DNA from: Flavobacterium fluvii
GTDB lineage: Bacteria > Bacteroidota > Bacteroidia > Flavobacteriales > Flavobacteriaceae
Length of the DNA: 64,000 nt
NCBI RefSeq assembly: GCF_900129545.1
Contig: NZ_FQWB01000002.1
Span: 372,001-436,000, forward strand
Reading direction: 5' to 3'
Below are positions 7,473-15,833 of the stretch, piece after piece (positions within the stretch are counted from its first letter, which is position 1; each line of letters begins with the position of its first letter). A model generated the notes under the pieces. It did no database searches. It worked only from the letters and a program-made list of their open reading frames with translations, and was not told the origin of the DNA. The translations under genes and the position numbers were made by a program.

Positions 7473-8423
7473 TTAACCTAATATGCTAATAATTTGTGAA
7501 GCTAATTCAGTGCCAATTCTATCTTGGGCTTCTCCAGTTGCAGCACCAATATGTGGAGTCAACGAGATTTTTGGGTGCATCAAGATTGTGATTTCTGGTT
7601 TTGGTTCGCTTTCAAAAACGTCTAAACCGGCAAAAGATACTTTTCCGGAATCCAATGCTTTTATAAGAGCCACTTCGTCAATAACACCACCACGAGCACA
7701 GTTTACGATTCCAACACCATCTTTCATGGTTGCCAATGCAGCTTCGTCAACGATGTAACCGTCTTGGGCAGGAACGTGCAATGTGATGAAATCAGCCTCT
7801 TTGAACAATGATTCCAATGATTGGGATACGATAGTGGTTGTGATAGATTGTCCGTCGAAAAATTCAACTTTCACGTCTACTTGCGGGATGAACATATCGG
7901 CAGCGATAACTTTCATTCCCAAACCTAAAGCCATTTTTGCCGTGGCTTGACCAATACGACCAATTCCAACAACTCCAAGGGTTTTTCCTCTCAATTCAAC
8001 TCCATCAGCGTATGCTTTTTTCAAACCGTTAAAGTTTGTTTCTCCTTCAAGAGGCATATTTCTGTTGGAATCGTGCAAGAAACGAACACCAGAAAGTAAG
8101 TGGGCAAAAACTAATTCAGCCACAGATTCTGATGAAGATGCTGGCGTGTTGATTACGTGAATCCCTTTGCTTTTTGCATAATCCACATCGATGTTGTCCA
8201 TTCCAACACCACCACGACCAATAATTTTCAATCCTGGACAAGCGTCAATAATATCTTTACGAACTTTGGTAGCACTTCTTACCAAAACTACGCTTACGTT
8301 GTTTTCGTTTACAAAGTTGGCTACTTGTTCTTGCGCCACTTTTGTAGTGATAACTTCAAATCCACCTTTTTGTAAGGCTAGAATTCCACTTTCTGAAATT
8401 CCGTCATTGGCTAATACTTTCAT
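7473..8423 (-). CDS. serA: D-3-phosphoglycerate dehydrogenase (D-2-hydroxyacid dehydrogenase family)
   Basis: A 316-residue protein, the short form without ACT domain. The NAD-binding motif GIGRIGQATA lies near the middle, with the catalytic Arg in NCARGGVIDE, the Glu in FESEPKPE and the His in LTPHIGAATGEA. It would oxidise 3-phosphoglycerate to 3-phosphohydroxypyruvate, the first step of serine synthesis. It lies 70 bp downstream of serC on the same strand and is followed by a terminator, so the pair form one unit. Lack of an ACT domain implies no serine feedback through that domain. Confidence 0.9.
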   Translation of the reverse strand: MKVLANDGISESGILALQKGGFEVITTKVAQEQVANFVNENNVSVVLVRSATKVRKDIIDACPGLKIIGRGGVGMDNIDVDYAKSKGIHVINTPASSSESVAELVFAHLLSGVRFLHDSNRNMPLEGETNFNGLKKAYADGVELRGKTLGVVGIGRIGQATAKMALGLGMKVIAADMFIPQVDVKVEFFDGQSITTTIVSQSLESLFKEADFITLHVPAQDGYIVDEAALATMKDGVGIVNCARGGVIDEVALIKALDSGKVSFAGLDVFESEPKPEITILMHPKISLTPHIGAATGEAQDRIGTELASQIISILG

Positions 8424-8493
8424 TGTTTATAATTTGTATAATGTATATTGTAAAATTGTATTTGGTATTTCAAAACTGAATACTGTTCACTAA

Positions 8494-9567
8494 TTACTGA
8501 ACACTTTTCTCTAAAGCTTGCATTACGTCAACTAAAACTTGTACGCTTTCAATTGGCATTGCGTTGTAAATGGAAGCTCTGTAACCACCCACTGAACGGT
8601 GTCCTGGCAAACCAGAAATTCCGGCTTCTTTCCACATTTTATCAAATGTTTCAGTGTGTTCAGCGTTGTTCAACAAGAAAGTAACATTCATGTTCGAACG
8701 ATCTTCCACTACGGCAGCTCCTTTGAATAATGGGTTTCTGTCAATTTCTCCGTATAATAAAGCAGCTTTTGCATTGTTTAGTTTTTCAACTGCTGCAACA
8801 CCACCTTTTTCTTTGATCCATTTCAAAGTCAATAAAGCAGCGTAAACAGGGAAAACAGGAGGAGTATTGTACATACTCTCTGCTTTGATATGTTTGGCAT
8901 AATCCAACATGCTTGGAATGGCTCTTCCGTTTTTACCAAGAATTTCTTCTTTAATAACCACCAAAGTTGTTCCTGCAGGTCCCATATTTTTCTGGGCACC
9001 GGCATAAATAATGTCGAATTTAGAAAAATCCAATACTCTTGAAAATATATCAGAACTCATGTCGCAAACAACAGGGACATTTGTAGCCGGGAATTCTTTC
9101 ATTTGAGTTCCAAAAATGGTGTTGTTACTTGTACAGTGAAAATAATCAGCATCACTTGGTATTTCGTAACCTTTAGGAACATATGTATAATTATCTTCTT
9201 TAGAAGAACCTACAATTACGGTTTCTCCAAAAAACTTGGCTTCTTTGATGGCGGCAGTTGCCCAAGTTCCAGAATCAAGATAAGCGGCTTTTCCATTTTC
9301 TTTCATCAAGTTGTAAGGAACCATCAAGAATTCAAGACTGGCTCCACCTCCAAGAAAAAGAGCCTGATAACCTTTGCCTTCAAGACCCAAAAGTTCAATT
9401 GCCAAGGCACGAGCTTCGTCCATAACAGCAACGAAATCTTTGCTTCTATGCGAAATTTCTAAGATTGACAATCCTGAATTATTGAAATCTAAAATAGCTT
9501 GTGCTGATTTTTCGAAAACTTCTTGTGGTAAGATAGATGGTCCTGCGCTGTAGTTGTGTTTTTTCAT
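8494..9567 (-). CDS. serC: Phosphoserine aminotransferase
   Basis: The ATG at 9567 gives 357 residues starting MKKHNYSAGPSILP, the canonical SerC start; a longer frame from 9585 adds only six unlikely residues. The PLP lysine lies in YAGAQKNMGPAG, and the N-terminal NYSAGP and C-terminal GHRSVGGYRASIYNA blocks are typical. It transaminates 3-phosphohydroxypyruvate with glutamate. It is the upstream partner of serA. The acyl-CoA reductase gene upstream, 91 bp away, is a common neighbour in Flavobacteriia. Confidence 0.95.
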   Translation of the reverse strand: MKKHNYSAGPSILPQEVFEKSAQAILDFNNSGLSILEISHRSKDFVAVMDEARALAIELLGLEGKGYQALFLGGGASLEFLMVPYNLMKENGKAAYLDSGTWATAAIKEAKFFGETVIVGSSKEDNYTYVPKGYEIPSDADYFHCTSNNTIFGTQMKEFPATNVPVVCDMSSDIFSRVLDFSKFDIIYAGAQKNMGPAGTTLVVIKEEILGKNGRAIPSMLDYAKHIKAESMYNTPPVFPVYAALLTLKWIKEKGGVAAVEKLNNAKAALLYGEIDRNPLFKGAAVVEDRSNMNVTFLLNNAEHTETFDKMWKEAGISGLPGHRSVGGYRASIYNAMPIESVQVLVDVMQALEKSVQ

Positions 9568-9658
9568 AGTATAGATTGTGTCCAAAAAATTAAAAGTGCA
9601 AATTTCGGGAATCAGAGTCGAATAAGCGTTAAATAATTCGTAATAATTAAACTTTTTT

Positions 9659-10720
9659 TCATTTTGTTGTTAACAAAAACGAAATGGTATCGACGTTATC
9701 TGCATAATCCCATAAATTAGGTCTTTGGGTTTCTCCAAAAGCAATGCTGTTTTTTGTTAAATTGTCGCTTACAATACATTGAATTTGTTCACTCTCAGAT
9801 TCTAATCTAATTTTTAAATCTTCCAGGTTTTCATAGAATTCATAGAAAACACTTGAAATTGGCGAAGCATAACTAGAATCTTCTTTAATGGTTAAAAAAC
9901 CATTGTCCAACAGTTTGAAATTGCTCATCAAGAAAACCGCCTTGTTGTAATCGTAATTGTTGGCGTATTTTTCATAATGAATGATGTCTTGGTATTCGAA
10001 AATAGCTTCAAAAAAAGCGTTAAAGGAATATCCCTTTGGCACAAAAAGTTTGGAAACATTGCGACATCCCAAACCAAAATACCTGAAAATATCTTCGCCC
10101 AAAGCGATGAGTTGTTCTTTGTTTTCTTTTCCGTTTAAAACGGCAATCGAATTTCTGTTTTTTCGAATAATGCTTGGCTTGTCCTTAAAATAATAGTCAA
10201 AATAACGCGCCGTGTTGTTGCTTCCCGTGGCGATTACGGCATCAAAATTTTCCAGTTTTCCTTCAACAAAAGTGATTTTATTGGAAAGTTCCGGTTCGAC
10301 GGCAATCAGGTATTTAGCCAAGAAAGGCAATAAATGTTGATCGTTTGACGATGTTTTTATTAAAAGACTATTTCCGGAAACTAATACCGAAAGGAAATCG
10401 TGAAAACCAACCAATGGAATGTTTCCGGCCAAAATAAGACCTACATTTTTGGGTGTATTTAATTCAAGATTATAAGCAGAAAGCCATTTTTCCAGATTTT
10501 CTTCCGTTAAAGCTGTCGCCCAAGACTGGATAGAGAAGTAAACGTTTTCTGGAGTGTACCAACCGTTGTGGGATTGAGACAGTTGAATCAAATCATTAAA
10601 ATCTTCAAAAAACAAATCGTTGTGCAAAACAGTTGGATTCTTGATGGTTTCATTCTCGGAAAATTGGCTTAAAAATTTCCCCAATTCAATAAAACATCTT
10701 TTTTTATCGTTTTGTAGCAT
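9659..10720 (-). CDS. LuxC-like acyl-CoA reductase
   Basis: A 353-residue protein with the aldehyde-dehydrogenase-like pattern of LuxC reductases: NVGLILAGNIPLVGFHDFLSVL, then DAVIATGSNNTARYFDYYF and the presumed nucleophile region FGLGCRNVSKLFVPKG with a Cys. Such enzymes reduce acyl-CoA or acyl thioesters to aldehydes with NADPH. No luciferase or acyltransferase genes are present, so it is not a lux operon. It is divergent from the ferredoxin gene and lies upstream of serC-serA. Confidence 0.8.
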   Translation of the reverse strand: MLQNDKKRCFIELGKFLSQFSENETIKNPTVLHNDLFFEDFNDLIQLSQSHNGWYTPENVYFSIQSWATALTEENLEKWLSAYNLELNTPKNVGLILAGNIPLVGFHDFLSVLVSGNSLLIKTSSNDQHLLPFLAKYLIAVEPELSNKITFVEGKLENFDAVIATGSNNTARYFDYYFKDKPSIIRKNRNSIAVLNGKENKEQLIALGEDIFRYFGLGCRNVSKLFVPKGYSFNAFFEAIFEYQDIIHYEKYANNYDYNKAVFLMSNFKLLDNGFLTIKEDSSYASPISSVFYEFYENLEDLKIRLESESEQIQCIVSDNLTKNSIAFGETQRPNLWDYADNVDTISFLLTTK

Positions 10721-10861
10721 AACTAATTTGTATATTTATAGTTTAGATTGTAGTTTTGTGCAAAAATAAGGATAATTATATCGAAAGTCCAAAGTCTTAA
10801 AGTTGAATGTGAAATTGACTTTAGATATTTGGATTTAAATAACTCTAAATCAAAATTAGAT

Positions 10862-11212
10862 ATGGCTATTATAATAACAGATGAGTGTATCAATTGTGGC
10901 GCATGTGAGCCGGAATGCCCAAATACTGCAATATATGAAGGAGCAGATGACTGGAGATACAAAGATGGAACCAAAATAAGAGGAAAAGTAATTTTGCCTT
11001 CGGGAGAAGAAGTGGATGCTGATGAAGCCCAAACTCCAATTTCGGATGATATTTATTATATTGTTCCTGGAAAATGTACGGAGTGTAAAGGATTTCATGA
11101 CGAGCCACAATGTGCTGCGGTTTGTCCTGTAGACTGTTGTATTCCTGATGAAAATCACGTAGAAAGTGAAGAAACATTGTTGAATAGACAAGCGTTTTTA
11201 CATAACGAATAA
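10862..11212 (+). CDS. 4Fe-4S dicluster ferredoxin
   Basis: The ATG at 10862 gives 116 residues beginning [20 protein letters not shown], the usual start; the longer frame from 10829 adds 11 non-conserved residues. The first cluster motif is CxNCGxCxxxCP, and the second is [22 protein letters not shown] with the small insert seen in this ferredoxin type. It would be a soluble low-potential electron carrier. Its divergent position to the LuxC-like reductase is a common flavobacterial arrangement and may reflect shared redox use. Confidence 0.92.
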   Translation: MAIIITDECINCGACEPECPNTAIYEGADDWRYKDGTKIRGKVILPSGEEVDADEAQTPISDDIYYIVPGKCTECKGFHDEPQCAAVCPVDCCIPDENHVESEETLLNRQAFLHNE

Positions 11213-11235
11213 AAAATCGTTTTAGAAAATTATAT

Positions 11236-11267
11236 AAAATCCTGAATTTGCGTTCAGGATTTTTTTG
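11236..11267 (+). terminator. Terminator after the ferredoxin gene
   Basis: AAAATCCTGAA-tttgc-GTTCAGGATTTTTTT forms a strong stem with a T7 run, 24 bp after the ferredoxin stop. Confidence 0.85.
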
Positions 11268-11329
11268 TAAAAAGAAATTAAGACCATATTAATCTTTAGT
11301 TTTTTAATGACGAAGCATATATTTAATCT

Positions 11330-11337
11330 TATATTTG
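11330..11337 (+). promoter_or_regulatory. -7 promoter element of ychF
   Basis: TATATTTG matches TAnnTTTG and lies 26 bp before the ychF ATG. No clear TTTG -33 element is present. Confidence 0.5.
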
Positions 11338-11363
11338 CACACTTTTAAACAAATTACAATATA

Positions 11364-12458
11364 ATGAAAGCAGGAATTGTAGGATTACCAAATGTTGGAA
11401 AATCAACATTGTTCAATTGTTTATCCAATGCCAAAGCGCAGAGTGCCAACTTTCCGTTTTGTACCATAGAACCCAATATCGGTGTAGTTAATGTACCCGA
11501 TCCAAGAATAAATAAATTGGAAGAATTGGTAAAACCGGAACGCGTTCAAATGGCAACCGTTGATATCGTTGATATTGCAGGTTTGGTAAAAGGAGCGAGC
11601 AAAGGGGAAGGATTGGGAAATCAATTTCTTGGAAATATCAGGGAGTGTAATGCCATTATTCATGTATTGCGTTGTTTTGACAATGATAATATTGTTCACG
11701 TTGATGGTAACGTAAATCCTATCCGTGACAAAGAAACCATTGATATCGAGTTGCAATTAAAGGATTTGGAAACTGTTGAAAAACGTCTCGAAAAAGTAAA
11801 TCGTGCCGCCAAAACCGGTAATAAAGAAGCGCAAACCGAAAAAGCACTTTTAGACAGAATCAGGGAAGCTCTTTTGCAGGCCAAATCAGCAAGAACTGTT
11901 AGCCCTCAAAATAATGATGAAGAGGTTTTGATGGAGACTTTCCAATTAATTACCACAAAACCGGTTTTATACGTTTGTAACGTGGACGAAAGTTCCGCTG
12001 TAAACGGTAACAAATATGTAGACCAAGTTCGCGAATTGGTGAAAGACGAAGATGCCGAAGTTATCATCCTTTCAGTAGGAGCTGAGGCCGATATCACGGA
12101 ATTGGAAAGCTACGAAGAGCGTCAAGTTTTCTTGGAAGACATGGGATTGACCGAGCCGGGTGCATCGGTTTTGATTCGTGCTGCTTATAAATTATTGAAA
12201 CAACAAACCTATTTTACGGCAGGCGTGAAAGAAGTTCGTGCCTGGACCATCAATATTGGGGCAACTGCGCCACAAGCTGCAGGAGTTATCCACACCGATT
12301 TCGAAAAAGGATTTATCCGTGCCGAAGTGATTTCGTATGAGGACTATGTGCAATACGGATCGGAAGCAAAAGCAAAAGAAGCCGGAAAATTCAAAGTGGA
12401 AGGGAAAGAATACATTGTGAAAGATGGCGACGTGATGCATTTTAGATTTAATGTGTAA
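11364..12458 (+). CDS. ychF: Redox-regulated ATPase/GTPase YchF (EngD/Ola1)
   Basis: A 364-residue protein, the standard YchF length. It opens MKAGIVGLPNVGKSTLFNCL with the P-loop GLPNVGKS, has the G3 motif DIAGLVKGA, and the altered NVDE in place of NKxD that switches specificity to ATP. A coiled-coil arm lies at about 125-175 and a TGS domain ends the protein (INIGATAPQAAGVIHTDFEKG). The family binds ribosomes and is linked to stress responses. It is monocistronic, with its own promoter and terminator. Confidence 0.97.
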   Translation: MKAGIVGLPNVGKSTLFNCLSNAKAQSANFPFCTIEPNIGVVNVPDPRINKLEELVKPERVQMATVDIVDIAGLVKGASKGEGLGNQFLGNIRECNAIIHVLRCFDNDNIVHVDGNVNPIRDKETIDIELQLKDLETVEKRLEKVNRAAKTGNKEAQTEKALLDRIREALLQAKSARTVSPQNNDEEVLMETFQLITTKPVLYVCNVDESSAVNGNKYVDQVRELVKDEDAEVIILSVGAEADITELESYEERQVFLEDMGLTEPGASVLIRAAYKLLKQQTYFTAGVKEVRAWTINIGATAPQAAGVIHTDFEKGFIRAEVISYEDYVQYGSEAKAKEAGKFKVEGKEYIVKDGDVMHFRFNV

Positions 12459-12496
12459 ATAGAAAATAGAGAAAAAAAGAATAAAGAAAATAGAAG

Positions 12497-12527
12497 AAAC
12501 TGTTCAAGAAATTGGGCAGTTTTTTTA
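12497..12527 (+). terminator. Terminator after ychF
   Basis: AAACTGTTC ... GGGCAGTTT with two G-T pairs forms a stem followed by a T run, about 40 bp after the ychF stop. Confidence 0.6.
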
Positions 12528-12578
12528 TTTTTAATTTGTGTCCCAATTTTTATTACTTTTAAAAAAAAACAAAATTCC

Positions 12579-13100
12579 ATGAAAATCATAGCCTTTGGAG
12601 GTAGTCCAAGTAAAAACTCCATCAACAAAAAATTAGCCACTTATGCAGCCGGTCTTTTTGAAAATGCCGAAGTGGAAGTGTTGGATTTAAACGATTACGA
12701 AATGCCATTGTTCAGTGTGGACAAAGAAACAATAATCGGTCAACATCCCTTGGCGCAAGCATTTTTGGACAAAATTGCAAGTGCAGACCTTCTTGTGGTT
12801 TCCCTAGCCGAGAACAATGCAAATTATTCGGCGGCTTTCAAAAATGTTTTCGACTGGTGTTCCAGAATTGGGGCGAAAGTTTTTCAGGGAAAACCAATGT
12901 TGCTAATGGCTACTTCGCCAGGAGGAAGAGGTGGAGCGTCGGTTCTTGAAATTGCCAAAAATGCCTTGCCTCGTTATGGAGCAGATATTAAGGCAACCTT
13001 TTCTTTGCCTAGTTTCAACGATAATTTTGATGTTGAAAAAGGTGAAATTTCAAATGAGGAATTGGATAAACAATTGAGGGAAATCGTTAAAGGTTTTTAA
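12579..13100 (+). CDS. NADPH-dependent FMN reductase family protein
   Basis: A 173-residue flavodoxin-fold protein. The flavin phosphate loop is GGSPSKNSINKKLA near the N-terminus, followed by an LxLNDYEMPLFSVD strand-turn. A SLAENNANYSAAFKNVFDW block matches the LAEHNxxxxxxFKNAxDW pattern of the family, and there is a TSPGGRGG loop. It would reduce FMN or quinones using NAD(P)H in the cytoplasm. The next gene follows on the same strand, 58 bp away, but is functionally unrelated. Confidence 0.9.
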   Translation: MKIIAFGGSPSKNSINKKLATYAAGLFENAEVEVLDLNDYEMPLFSVDKETIIGQHPLAQAFLDKIASADLLVVSLAENNANYSAAFKNVFDWCSRIGAKVFQGKPMLLMATSPGGRGGASVLEIAKNALPRYGADIKATFSLPSFNDNFDVEKGEISNEELDKQLREIVKGF

Positions 13101-13158
13101 AATCACATTCTTTTTGGCGTGAAAATTGTTTTCATCCATAAAACCAAAAAGCATTCGT

Positions 13159-13842
13159 ATGATATCAGTAAAAAAGAGTCTAAAAATCATGGGCTGGACC
13201 CTTTTAGGAATAATCAGTTTCCTTGTTTTATATGTAGTTTCAGCGCTTTTAATTTCTAAAATCTCGGTCAACTCGGATGTTTCTCAAAAAGACAAGGAAA
13301 TTGAAATCTTCATTTTGTCGAATGGAGTTCACACTGATATTGTAGTTCCAATAAAAAACGAATTCAAAGATTGGTCGAAAGAAATTCTTTTTCAACAAAC
13401 TAAATCAAAAGATAGTTTGGTAAATTATCTTGCTTTTGGATGGGGAGATAAAGGTTTTTATCTCAATACTCCAGAATGGTCGGATTTGAAAGCAAGCACT
13501 GCTTTCAACGCGGCTTTTGGTTTGGGTACATCAGCTATGCATACCACATTTTACAAAAAAATGAAAGCAGGTGTTGATTGCAAGAAAATCAAAATTTCGA
13601 CTGAAGAATATCAAAAATTGGTCACTTATATTTCTGAAAGTTTTACTTATGATGCTGATAAAAAGGTACAATGGATTTCGGGAAACTCTTATGGAAACAG
13701 GGATGCGTTTTATGAAGCTAAGGGTAGTTACAACTTATTCTACACTTGTAATACCTGGGCAAATAACGCATTAAAAAGTGCAAATCAAAAGGCAAGTTTG
13801 TGGACAGTAACTGATAAAGGAATTTTTTGTCATTATCAATAA
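13159..13842 (+). CDS. TIGR02117/DUF2459 family membrane-anchored protein
   Basis: I choose the ATG at 13159 (MISVKKSLKIMGWTLLGIIS), giving 227 residues with one N-terminal transmembrane helix at about 9-33; the frame extends to 13126 but without similarity. The periplasmic part holds IFILSNGVHTDIVVPIK, AFGWGDKGFYL and YNLFYTCNTWANNALK, which are hallmarks of DUF2459. The HTD and CNTW motifs recall papain-like hydrolases, but activity is not proven. No operon partner is evident. Confidence 0.85.
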   Translation: MISVKKSLKIMGWTLLGIISFLVLYVVSALLISKISVNSDVSQKDKEIEIFILSNGVHTDIVVPIKNEFKDWSKEILFQQTKSKDSLVNYLAFGWGDKGFYLNTPEWSDLKASTAFNAAFGLGTSAMHTTFYKKMKAGVDCKKIKISTEEYQKLVTYISESFTYDADKKVQWISGNSYGNRDAFYEAKGSYNLFYTCNTWANNALKSANQKASLWTVTDKGIFCHYQ

Positions 13843-13847
13843 ATTGT

Positions 13848-13881
13848 TTTGTATCTGCTAATTACTTTGTCAATAACTTTG
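13848..13881 (+). promoter_or_regulatory. Putative promoter of parE-parC
   Basis: TTTG at 13848-13851 and TAACTTTG at 13874-13881, with a 22-bp spacer, fit the Bacteroidota promoter pattern. The parE ATG is 64 bp downstream. Confidence 0.5.
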
Positions 13882-13944
13882 ATATTTCTCATTTTTTAAT
13901 TTTATCAAATTACACTACATTAGCACAAAATCCACAAAATTTAA

Positions 13945-15807
13945 ATGTCAGATCAAACCCAATACAACGAAGATAACATACGCTCACTCGACTGGAAAGA
14001 ACACATCCGAATGCGTCCCGGAATGTACATTGGAAAATTGGGTGACGGTTCTTCAGCAGACGATGGTATTTATATTCTAGTCAAAGAAGTTCTCGATAAC
14101 TGTATCGATGAATTTGCAATGGGAGCTGGTAAGACCATCGAAGTAACCATCAAAGACAAAACGGTTACGGTTCGGGATTACGGTCGTGGAATTCCGTTAG
14201 GGAAAGTTGTAGATGTAGTATCGAAAATGAATACAGGCGGGAAGTATGATTCCAAAGCTTTTCAGAAATCTGTAGGTTTGAATGGTGTCGGAACAAAAGC
14301 GGTAAATGCTTTGTCGGATTATTTTCGTGTAGAATCCGTTCGTGATGACAAACAAAAAGCGGCCGAATTTTCAGCAGGAAACTTGGTTTTGGAGGAAGAT
14401 ATCATTGATACTACCAAGCGAAAAGGAACCAAAGTTACTTTTACACCAGATGAAACGATTTTCAAGAATTACAAATTCCGAATGGAGTATGTTATTCGAA
14501 TGGTCAAAAATTATTGTTATCTGAACAATGGTTTGACGATCATTTTCAACGGTGAAAAATATTTTTCTGAAAATGGATTGAAAGATTTATTGGAAGAAAC
14601 CATCAGTGTTGAAGATTTAGAATATCCAATTATCCATCTAAAAGAGGGGGATATTGAAATTGCTTTAACGCACAGTAAAACTCAATATTCAGAAGAATAT
14701 CACTCTTTTGTAAACGGTCAGAATACCACTCAGGGAGGAACACATTTAGCGGCTTATCGCGAAGCTATTGTAAAAACCATTCGGGAATATTACAACAAAC
14801 CATTCGAAGCTTCCGACGTTCGAAAATCTATTGTTACGGCGATTAGTATCAAAGTAATGGAACCGGTTTTCGAATCGCAAACCAAAACTAAATTAGGTTC
14901 AACTGAAATAGGTTCAGAACCAGGAATGCCATCGGTTCGTACTTTTGTAAATGATTTTGTAAAAAATAAATTAGACAGTTATTTACATAAAAATCCCGAA
15001 ACAGCTGATGCCTTATTACGCAAGATTTTACAAGCTGAAAGAGAACGTAAAGAATTGTCAGGTATTCGAAAATTAGCCAAAGACAGAGCTAAAAAAGCGA
15101 ATCTTCACAACAAAAAATTACGCGATTGCCGTGCGCATCTTACCGATACCAAAAATCCAAGAAATCTTGAAAGTACACTTTTCATTACCGAAGGAGATTC
15201 GGCTTCGGGTTCTATCACCAAATCCCGTGACGTGAATACTCAAGCGGTTTTCAGTTTGCGTGGAAAGCCTTTGAATTCTTATGGGATGAGCAAGAAAATT
15301 GTGTATGAAAACGAAGAATTCAATTTGTTGCAAGCAGCTTTGGATATCGAAGACGATATGGAAAACCTGCGTTACAACAACATTGTAATCGCTACCGATG
15401 CCGATGTCGACGGAATGCACATTCGGCTGTTGTTGATTACATTTTTCCTGCAGTTTTTCCCGGAATTAATCAAGGAAGGACATTTGTATATTTTGCAAAC
15501 GCCATTGTTTAGGGTTCGAAACAAGAAAGAAACTATTTATTGCTATTCTGAAGACGAAAGAAAAGCGGCCATCGAAAAACTAAAACCTAAACCAGAAATC
15601 ACCCGATTCAAAGGATTGGGAGAAATATCTCCAGATGAATTCAAAAATTTCATTGGAGAAACCATTCGATTGGATCCTGTTATGATGGATAAGCATACTT
15701 CGGTAGAACAATTATTGTCTTTCTATATGGGGAAAAATACACCGGACAGACAGGAATTTATCATCAATAATTTGAAAGTAGAATTGGATACGATAGAAGC
15801 AAATTAA
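13945..15807 (+). CDS. parE: DNA topoisomerase IV subunit B
   Basis: A 620-residue type IIA topoisomerase B subunit. The GHKL ATPase part shows [19 protein letters not shown] and the GRGIPLG and [13 protein letters not shown] loops. The transducer has the QTKTKLGS lysine. The TOPRIM domain contains [11 protein letters not shown] and the metal-binding DADVDGMHI. It ends with the PDRQEFI block. Together with ParC it would decatenate chromosomes. The parC start is 26 bp downstream, so the two are one operon. Confidence 0.95.
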   Translation: MSDQTQYNEDNIRSLDWKEHIRMRPGMYIGKLGDGSSADDGIYILVKEVLDNCIDEFAMGAGKTIEVTIKDKTVTVRDYGRGIPLGKVVDVVSKMNTGGKYDSKAFQKSVGLNGVGTKAVNALSDYFRVESVRDDKQKAAEFSAGNLVLEEDIIDTTKRKGTKVTFTPDETIFKNYKFRMEYVIRMVKNYCYLNNGLTIIFNGEKYFSENGLKDLLEETISVEDLEYPIIHLKEGDIEIALTHSKTQYSEEYHSFVNGQNTTQGGTHLAAYREAIVKTIREYYNKPFEASDVRKSIVTAISIKVMEPVFESQTKTKLGSTEIGSEPGMPSVRTFVNDFVKNKLDSYLHKNPETADALLRKILQAERERKELSGIRKLAKDRAKKANLHNKKLRDCRAHLTDTKNPRNLESTLFITEGDSASGSITKSRDVNTQAVFSLRGKPLNSYGMSKKIVYENEEFNLLQAALDIEDDMENLRYNNIVIATDADVDGMHIRLLLITFFLQFFPELIKEGHLYILQTPLFRVRNKKETIYCYSEDERKAAIEKLKPKPEITRFKGLGEISPDEFKNFIGETIRLDPVMMDKHTSVEQLLSFYMGKNTPDRQEFIINNLKVELDTIEAN

Positions 15808-15833
15808 ATTCTAAGAACGATTTAAAACAATAA

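Noticed and set aside
9659..10720. A lux (bioluminescence) locus
   Set aside because: Only a LuxC-like reductase is present; luxA, luxB, luxD and luxE are absent.
10723..10974. 83-residue minus-strand frame over the ferredoxin start
   Set aside because: It is antisense to the conserved ferredoxin CxxCxxC region and shows no family features.
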